Shown one piece after another: positions 6,972-11,024 of a DNA stretch of 11,024 nucleotides. This DNA comes from Myxococcales bacterium (GTDB lineage: Bacteria > Myxococcota_C > UBA6777): the NCBI GenBank assembly GCA_027005175.1, contig JALTMC010000761.1:1-11024 (forward strand), in the 5' to 3' direction. The notes under the pieces were generated by a model that was not told where the DNA came from, did not search any database, and saw only the letters and a list, made by a program, of their open reading frames with translations. The position numbers and the translations under genes were made by a program. Position 1 is the stretch's first letter. The number at the start of each line of letters is the position of its first letter.

Positions 6972-7393
6972 CTCACAAAACATCCACAGAAGAGTACCAA
7001 GAGTGGTTGCTATCTTACTACTTTGGCACTCTGGAAGAACCCGAACGGGGCCAGCTCGAACAACAGCTAATGCTCTCTCCTGACTTACTCGGCAAGTTTG
7101 TCACGCTCAAACGAATGGTTGAACTCGGCGATACACAAACAACACCTCGCCCTTCCGAAAAAGCCAAATCACAACTTCGACGAGCCGTAGCCCAGCGATT
7201 CCAGCCGCGCCTCTACACTCGGGCCTGGAAGTGGCTCCGACAGCCCATTCCTCTCTACCAAGGACTCGTTGTCGTGCTTGGTCTGCTACTCTTGCTCACC
7301 CTGGCCACTCCACCACACCAAACAAGAGCCATTAAGCCAGGCCCCCTTATCGACTCAGCAAGCACTGGCTCCGAACAGCTACGTTGGAATTAG
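6962..7393 (+). CDS. membrane protein, probable anti-sigma factor without zinc motif
   Basis: The 143-residue product starts at ATG 6962 with AGGAG eight bases upstream, and overlaps the sigma gene by ten bases, so translation is coupled. The cytoplasmic N-terminal part (1-97) includes a short helical segment, EEYQEWLLSYYFGTLEEPER (10-29), and a second helix at 31-55. This resembles the compact sigma-binding domain of anti-sigma factors, although the Cys/His zinc signature (HxxxCxxC) is absent; there are no cysteines at all. One transmembrane helix follows at about 99-116, leaving only some 27 residues outside. The assignment as anti-sigma rests on position, topology and the EEPER-type N-terminus, not on a confirmed domain. 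The C-terminus is short and is followed by a repeat that may reflect truncation of a longer tail (7400-7504). Confidence 0.72.
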   Translation: MDMTHKTSTEEYQEWLLSYYFGTLEEPERGQLEQQLMLSPDLLGKFVTLKRMVELGDTQTTPRPSEKAKSQLRRAVAQRFQPRLYTRAWKWLRQPIPLYQGLVVVLGLLLLLTLATPPHQTRAIKPGPLIDSASTGSEQLRWN

Positions 7394-7399
7394 GCCCAG

Positions 7400-7504
7400 T
7401 CCTTATCCCTACAACTGATACGAAGTCCAGGGTGAAAAGAGACGAGGTTCACCAGGTCAATGCATTGCCACAGCAATCCTTATCTCTACAACTTGATACA
7501 AAGT
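7400..7504 (+). repeat. imperfect direct repeat (27-28 bp, 77 bp apart)
   Basis: The 7400-7426 segment, beginning tccttatccctacaac, recurs at 7477-7504 with a few substitutions and one inserted t. It lies in the gap between the anti-sigma-like gene and the peptidase. In the best-matching frames both copies read QSLSLQL, with synonymous differences at the Q and second S codons, but the two copies are in different frames relative to the upstream gene. Confidence 0.7.
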
Positions 7505-7585
7505 ACGAGAGATTCGCAGAGATACGACGTACACCTCTCTCACCCTTACTCTCAAAACAACCCACAAATCAGGAGAAAAATTCTC

Positions 7586-8830
7586 ATGACAAAAAAAACT
7601 CTCTGTTTTCTATTTTCTTTTGGAGCGCTGAGTTTCCTTACGACAAGCTCAGTGTTTTCTCACCCATCCAGCCCACCCTATCTGTCTCATGATTTCCATA
7701 ACTGGTCCAATCGACCGAAAGCTCCATTTCCACAGGGTAAAGCAATGTTTGCTCGGACCTATCAGCTTTTGCTGAAACATTATTATGGCCCAAAGTTAAC
7801 AGAAGACGCTTTGTACAAAGCTGCAATACAAGGGATGTTGCGATTCATTGACCCTTCTTCTCGAAAGTGGAACAAGCTGATGTCGCCACATGAGAGTAAG
7901 GAGTTACGCAATGCTCTGAAAAGTGAGATCGCAGGTATTGGCGTGCAGATTAAGTTTCACAAATCCAGTGGTATGACAGAGGTCCTCGGTATCATTCCGA
8001 AAAGTCCGGCACAAACGGCCAAACTAAAAGTAGGCGACCAAATATTGATGGTGAATGGTAAGCTTTACAAGGGTAAGCAATTCCGTGATATCGTATATGC
8101 CATTCGCGGAAAAATAGGAACGCCCGTCACATTGCAAATCCTTCGTGGCGCAAAGCTGATAACAATCAAAGTCAAACGAGGCCGTGTTCGCTGGCAAAAT
8201 ATCCATAGTTGGAAGTTGCCCGGCAGAGTGGGGATGGTAAAGATCTCAATGTTTGCCAAAGAAACCCCCAAACATCTGACACAACATCTACAAAAACTCA
8301 GAGCACATGCCACCAAGGGGTTTATTGTAGACTTGCGCGGAAACACTGGAGGTGCACTCAAAAGTGCGCTTGATTGTGGGAAACTGCTTTTAGGCAAAGA
8401 TAAGCTCATAACAACACTTCGAAAACGCGACAGAAAGGTCACACAGTACCGTTCAACAACGGCATCCATTCTAGCCAATCTCCCTGTCTATGTTTTGATG
8501 GATGGAAAAACATCATCAGGTGCAGAGTTGCTGGCAGCAGCCTTGCGCGATAGTTATGGTGCGACATTGGTGGGAACCAGAACACTGGGCAAGTGGAATG
8601 TCCAATCCCTCATCAATTTACCCAACGGCTATGTTCTCAAGTTTACCGTTGGAAAATTCTTCTCTCCTCGCAACAAAAATTATCATCAGAAAGGATTGCA
8701 GCCAGATATAACACTACCCAAAAGTAAGCCAATCTCTACTCATGCTTGGCTCAAGAAAGGCATCAAAGCCCATCTCCGAACTGACGCAACGCTCCGTATC
8801 GCACACACTCTCCTCCTCCACTCCAGATAA
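7586..8830 (+). CDS. S41 family C-terminal-processing peptidase with PDZ domain, exported
   Basis: The 414-residue product is read from ATG 7586, with AGGAG (7571-7575) ten bases upstream. The frame extends back to 7460 but that part has no ribosome site and would hide the signal peptide. Residues 1-25 form a Sec signal (MTKK, hydrophobic core, probable cleavage near SVFS-HP). A helical N-terminal region (45-115) contains the family-typical FIDPSS. A PDZ domain spans about 115-200, with GIGVQI (117-122) and the KVGDQILMVNGK loop (148-159). The protease core follows, with GFIVDLRGNTGGAL (245-258), the nucleophile in KTSSGAE (Ser311), and the general-base lysine in TLGKWNVQS (Lys336). Both dyad residues are present, so the enzyme should be active. 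It probably cleaves C-terminal ends of proteins in the periplasm. It follows the ECF pair on the same strand after 192 bp and may be a target or a modulator of that system. Confidence 0.93.
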   Translation: MTKKTLCFLFSFGALSFLTTSSVFSHPSSPPYLSHDFHNWSNRPKAPFPQGKAMFARTYQLLLKHYYGPKLTEDALYKAAIQGMLRFIDPSSRKWNKLMSPHESKELRNALKSEIAGIGVQIKFHKSSGMTEVLGIIPKSPAQTAKLKVGDQILMVNGKLYKGKQFRDIVYAIRGKIGTPVTLQILRGAKLITIKVKRGRVRWQNIHSWKLPGRVGMVKISMFAKETPKHLTQHLQKLRAHATKGFIVDLRGNTGGALKSALDCGKLLLGKDKLITTLRKRDRKVTQYRSTTASILANLPVYVLMDGKTSSGAELLAAALRDSYGATLVGTRTLGKWNVQSLINLPNGYVLKFTVGKFFSPRNKNYHQKGLQPDITLPKSKPISTHAWLKKGIKAHLRTDATLRIAHTLLLHSR

Positions 8831-8857
8831 GATGGGGGAAGAAGGGCCAAAAAGAAC

Positions 8858-8883
8858 CACAGAGGCTACCGTCTGCGTTTTTT
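8858..8883 (+). terminator. possible weak intrinsic terminator after the S41 peptidase
   Basis: A short interrupted stem (cacaga with tctgcg, one mismatch, eight-base loop) is followed directly by six Ts at 8878-8883. It lies 28 bases after the peptidase stop. Stem stability is low. Part of it belongs to a duplicated segment whose other copy is coding, so the T-run may be inherited from a Lys-rich C-terminus. Confidence 0.22.
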
Positions 8884-8973
8884 CTCAATCCACCATGAGC
8901 TATACCGACTATCCCTAGCCCATGTTGCAATAGACTTGCTACCGTCTGCGTTTTTTCTCAACCCACCATGAGC
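8865..8973. repeat. 36-bp direct repeat duplicating the 3' end of the anti-sigma gene
   Basis: The segment at 8865-8900 is repeated at 8938-8973 with one mismatch, offset 73 bp. The second copy contains the last codons and stop of the minus-strand anti-sigma gene (SWWVEKKRRR then stop). The first copy, lying downstream of that stop, would read SWWIEKKRRR and stop in another frame. Bases beyond the repeat are only weakly similar. Confidence 0.9.
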
Positions 8974-9781
8974 GGCTCAGCCAGGGGCCTGGAATAGTAT
9001 CGAGATGCTGCAACCTTCGCCTCTTTGCCTTCCATTCCTTCTCGACAGCCTGCTTCAGAGTTTTCCACGAAAAGTTCGTTCTGGCTACGACCACAAAGTA
9101 ACGCTCTTCACCAATATACTCATCAAGGATAAGAGAGCGATTTTCAGGGTATGTCCCCGCTCCAGGCTTCCTCAAACAGCCCACGTTTGGTTTGCAAAGC
9201 AAAATCGAAAAACTTCGTCCTTGCTGATTGATCCCTAAAATAGCCAGGAAGTATGTGTTTGAAAGAGTGTACGAAAACTGTATGGTGTCAAAGGGAGAGA
9301 GGATTGTTTTCCCCTCCGCCACTTTGGCTCTGGAATAAGTTTTCGAGCCAATACGCCGACCATACAGCATTTGAGCTCTCCACCCTTTTGCCAGAAACTC
9401 CTGGGAGCCGGACTCTCTGGACATCATATTTCGAAAGAATGGAGTGTAAAAAAAGACAAGAGCCAGTACCAAAGAAGATGCAACAACAACCCAGCCTACG
9501 CCTTTCCACCATCTTTGGAAGAAGTTCTCCTGCGTCTGGGCATTTTCTTTTTCCAACTGTGCAAAAAGTACGTCAGCCCCTGGGTCAGGTATCTCTGTGG
9601 GTTGTAGTGTTTTGTATTTTCTGACAACCCATTCTTCTAATACCTGCATCGACTCCAACTGCTCCCGACAAGACGCACAAGAAGCGAGGTGACTCTCGAT
9701 GAGTCTTTGCTCAGGAGGAGACAGCCGATGCTCTACATAAGCCTGAAGTTGATTCAAGCAACATACTTCTCTTTCCTTCAT
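8939..9781 (-). CDS. zinc-finger anti-sigma factor with one TM helix and a C-terminal domain
   Basis: The 280-residue product starts at ATG 9781, preceded by AAGGA-like bases. The N-terminal domain (1-50) has the anti-sigma zinc signature: Cys7/Cys8, then His31, Cys35 and Cys38 in HLASCASC. It would hold the sigma factor at the membrane. A transmembrane helix lies at about 96-112. The remaining 165 residues face the periplasm and form a beta-rich domain (about 155-235) with FDTIQFSYTLSNTYFLAILG (164-183), GINQQGRSFSILL and LILDEYIGEERYFVVVA (217-233). This is reminiscent of DUF4384-like domains found in myxobacterial regulatory and caspase-associated proteins, though I cannot confirm it. Two cysteines (196, 202) may form a disulfide. 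The tail is strongly basic (EKKRRR). The gene begins 36 bp after the sigma gene, its obvious partner. Confidence 0.87.
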   Translation of the reverse strand: MKEREVCCLNQLQAYVEHRLSPPEQRLIESHLASCASCREQLESMQVLEEWVVRKYKTLQPTEIPDPGADVLFAQLEKENAQTQENFFQRWWKGVGWVVVASSLVLALVFFYTPFFRNMMSRESGSQEFLAKGWRAQMLYGRRIGSKTYSRAKVAEGKTILSPFDTIQFSYTLSNTYFLAILGINQQGRSFSILLCKPNVGCLRKPGAGTYPENRSLILDEYIGEERYFVVVARTNFSWKTLKQAVEKEWKAKRRRLQHLDTIPGPWLSRSWWVEKKRRR

Positions 9782-9817
9782 TATCCTTGCCTTCCTTACG
9801 TTGTCTTTGTTCCTCTA

Positions 9818-10342
9818 TCAGAGAGTTGACCTATTATATTCATTTTCATAAATGCGTCGAAATGCAGCCTTTGCTCGCCTTAAAGTTTTTGAGATCGAAG
9901 CAGAAGAAAGACCCATAACCTCAGCAATCTCACTGTAGCTCAGTTCGTGCATATGAAGTCGAATCAACATAGCCTCTCGCTCCGAAAGTAACCCCATCAC
10001 ATGAGCAACCTGTGTCTTTATCTGCTCCGAAGTTTGCCTCTCTATCGTAATCTGCTCAGGGGTTGGTTCTTCCCTTTTTTCTGCAGGTGGAGTTTGACTC
10101 GCATACTTACTGTGCCTCAATACATTGAGAGCTTTGTTCTTCGCCACAAGATAGAGCCATTGTCGCTGTGTTTCCTTAGAAATAGGCTTCTTCAAATATG
10201 TTTGAAAAAAAGCAAGAAATGTCTCTTGTGCAACCTCCAAAGCATCCTCTTTGGATCGTAAGATCTCATACAAAAAACAGAAGATCCTTTGGTAGTATAA
10301 ACGATAAGCTTCTTCGAGAATGCGCTTTGTATCTTTTTTCAC
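9818..10342 (-). CDS. ECF (sigma-70 family) RNA polymerase sigma factor
   Basis: The 174-residue product starts at GTG 10342. A stop lies upstream in frame and no ATG lies between, and the Shine-Dalgarno sequence is poor. Region 2 spans about 8-78, with YRLYYQRIFCFLYEILRS, the acidic KEDALEVAQETFLAFF (31-46) and RQWLYLVAKNKALNVLRH (60-77). A short linker rich in Pro and Glu (82-100) separates it from region 4 (about 105-165), whose helix-turn-helix is LSYSEIAEVMGLSSASISKT (134-153). This layout is standard for ECF factors. The partner anti-sigma gene follows after 36 bp. The gene is divergent from the caspase-like gene across a 263-bp gap, so the sigma factor could control both directions. 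Confidence 0.93.
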   Translation of the reverse strand: MKKDTKRILEEAYRLYYQRIFCFLYEILRSKEDALEVAQETFLAFFQTYLKKPISKETQRQWLYLVAKNKALNVLRHSKYASQTPPAEKREEPTPEQITIERQTSEQIKTQVAHVMGLLSEREAMLIRLHMHELSYSEIAEVMGLSSASISKTLRRAKAAFRRIYENEYNRSTL

Positions 10343-10605
10343 TATCTGTACCCAATAAAACGCAAGTTATTTCAATCCGCCCTTCGTGTTTACACACTCT
10401 CCTTCCCAATACGATACACATCAGAGAAAGACAAGGGGACACCCCCTCACTGCGGCCCCAGGAACAAAACAGACAAGACGAACATAAAATTCAAACACTT
10501 ACCCACAAACGCTTGACAATTTCACTGGTGTGGTCTAGTTTTGCTCATCATCAAGTTGGGAAGAATAGCGAAAAATGTTGGCGAGGAATAGATATAGGTT
10601 TCTTT
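10343..10605. other. divergent intergenic region between ECF sigma and caspase-like genes
   Basis: No gene is seen here. A small GGGG-aca-CCCC inverted repeat lies at 10435-10445. A GGAAC at 10461 on the plus strand resembles the -35 element many ECF sigma factors use, but no convincing partner -10 could be fixed. On the minus strand I could not settle a promoter for the sigma gene. Confidence 0.45.
10513..10541 (+). promoter_or_regulatory. candidate promoter for the caspase-like gene
   Basis: A perfect TTGACA at 10513-10518 is followed after exactly 17 bases by TAGTTT (10536-10541), a poor -10. The start codon is 64 bases further on. The -35 and spacing are right for the housekeeping sigma factor, and the weak -10 lowers confidence. 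Confidence 0.35.
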
Positions 10606-11024
10606 ATGGGCAAGTATACATTCTCTTTTATCCTTTTCAATATGTTCTGTGTCTTGTTTTCCAGCACAGTATATGCTCGCGATATACGCTTGGCCTTGTT
10701 GGTGGCGAACCAAGATGGTTGGAAAGGTGATCCCAGGTTAAAGTTTGCATTGACCGGTGACTTGCTGCCGATGAGAAAAGCTTTGAAGCGTGCGGGGTTC
10801 TCTATTTTCGCAACGTTGAAAAACCAAAGCCCATCCACACTGCGTCGCACCATCCAAAGCCTCAAGAAGCGACTCAAACGCCACCCCAAGGTGACCACAT
10901 TCTTCTTCTACTATTCGGGACATGCAGACAAAAAGCAACTTCATATGGGGCCGAGAGGAAAGAGTCCATTTCGTCATAAGGAATTGGTACATTTTCTGAA
11001 CAAGCTCCCTGTCAAGCGCCGATT
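10606..11024 (+). CDS. exported caspase-like (peptidase C14 family) protein, partial
   Basis: An ATG at 10606 opens a frame that runs off the right edge after 139 complete codons. Residues 1-24 are a Sec signal peptide ending in VYA, with mature protein starting at RD. The mature part begins with the caspase fold's first strand, RLALLVANQDGW (28-39), followed by an L-x-x-A-L-x-G-D-L segment (44-53) that matches the usual A-x-x-D-A position. It then has LKRAGFSIFATLKN (60-73), a helix of basic residues, and TTFFFYYSGHAD (97-108) with the expected catalytic histidine His106. The catalytic cysteine strand would lie beyond base 11024, so activity cannot be judged. AGG lies seven bases before the ATG as a modest ribosome site. 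It is divergent from the ECF / anti-sigma pair, a neighbourhood common for such proteins in myxobacteria, and may be regulated by it. Confidence 0.85.
   Translation, partial: MGKYTFSFILFNMFCVLFSSTVYARDIRLALLVANQDGWKGDPRLKFALTGDLLPMRKALKRAGFSIFATLKNQSPSTLRRTIQSLKKRLKRHPKVTTFFFYYSGHADKKQLHMGPRGKSPFRHKELVHFLNKLPVKRR

Noticed and set aside
7460-7585. Upstream extension of the S41 peptidase frame
   Set aside because: The ATG at 7586 has a strong AGGAG and begins a clear signal peptide, which the extension would bury.
7384-7692. Separate small gene after the anti-sigma-like gene
   Set aside because: It starts at TTG without a ribosome site, overlaps the peptidase's signal region in another frame, and has no recognisable features; treated as possible remnant only.
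10435-10446. GGGG-aca-CCCC inverted repeat as an operator
   Set aside because: Only four base pairs of stem; too little to claim as a regulatory site, noted only in the description of the gap.

Overview
The window looks like chromosome from a Gram-negative bacterium with roughly balanced base composition. The gene repertoire resembles Myxococcota or related deltaproteobacterial lineages: ECF sigma / anti-sigma pairs, an anti-sigma factor with a C-terminal domain resembling those of myxobacterial regulators, a secreted caspase-like protein and an S41 peptidase. This placement is an inference from gene content only. No RNA genes, insertion sequences or CRISPR arrays were seen.

Left edge (1-802): the 3' end of a repeat-rich protein built of 35-residue units. 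The two full units differ only at synonymous sites, so this frame is translated. It is followed at once by a possible small lipoprotein carrying an 18-bp minisatellite, then about 330 bp with no convincing gene.

Minus-strand block (803-6337), in transcription order: an FAD-dependent amine oxidase, a PLP-dependent decarboxylase of the carboxynorspermidine decarboxylase (NspC) type, a DUF3326 protein starting 3 bp after the decarboxylase stop, and, after a 171-bp gap with a 24-bp tandem repeat, a protein with a C-terminal membrane anchor that may belong to the RMD1/DUF155 group. The first three look like an operon acting on an amine or amino-acid-derived substrate. The product is unknown, and this is the best candidate in the window for an undescribed pathway.

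Right half (6438-11024): two ECF sigma cassettes point toward each other. The plus-strand cassette is ECF sigma, an overlapping membrane anti-sigma-like protein without a zinc motif, and an exported S41 PDZ peptidase with an intact Ser-Lys dyad. The minus-strand cassette is ECF sigma and a zinc-finger anti-sigma factor with one transmembrane helix and a large C-terminal domain. Divergent from that second sigma gene is an exported caspase-like protein, cut by the window edge after its catalytic histidine. A reasonable reading is two envelope-signalling modules, one tied to a periplasmic protease and the other possibly to a caspase-like protein.

A recurring oddity is tandem repetition with periods that are multiples of three (105, 18 and 24 bp), plus two direct repeats at gene ends (77 and 73 bp apart).
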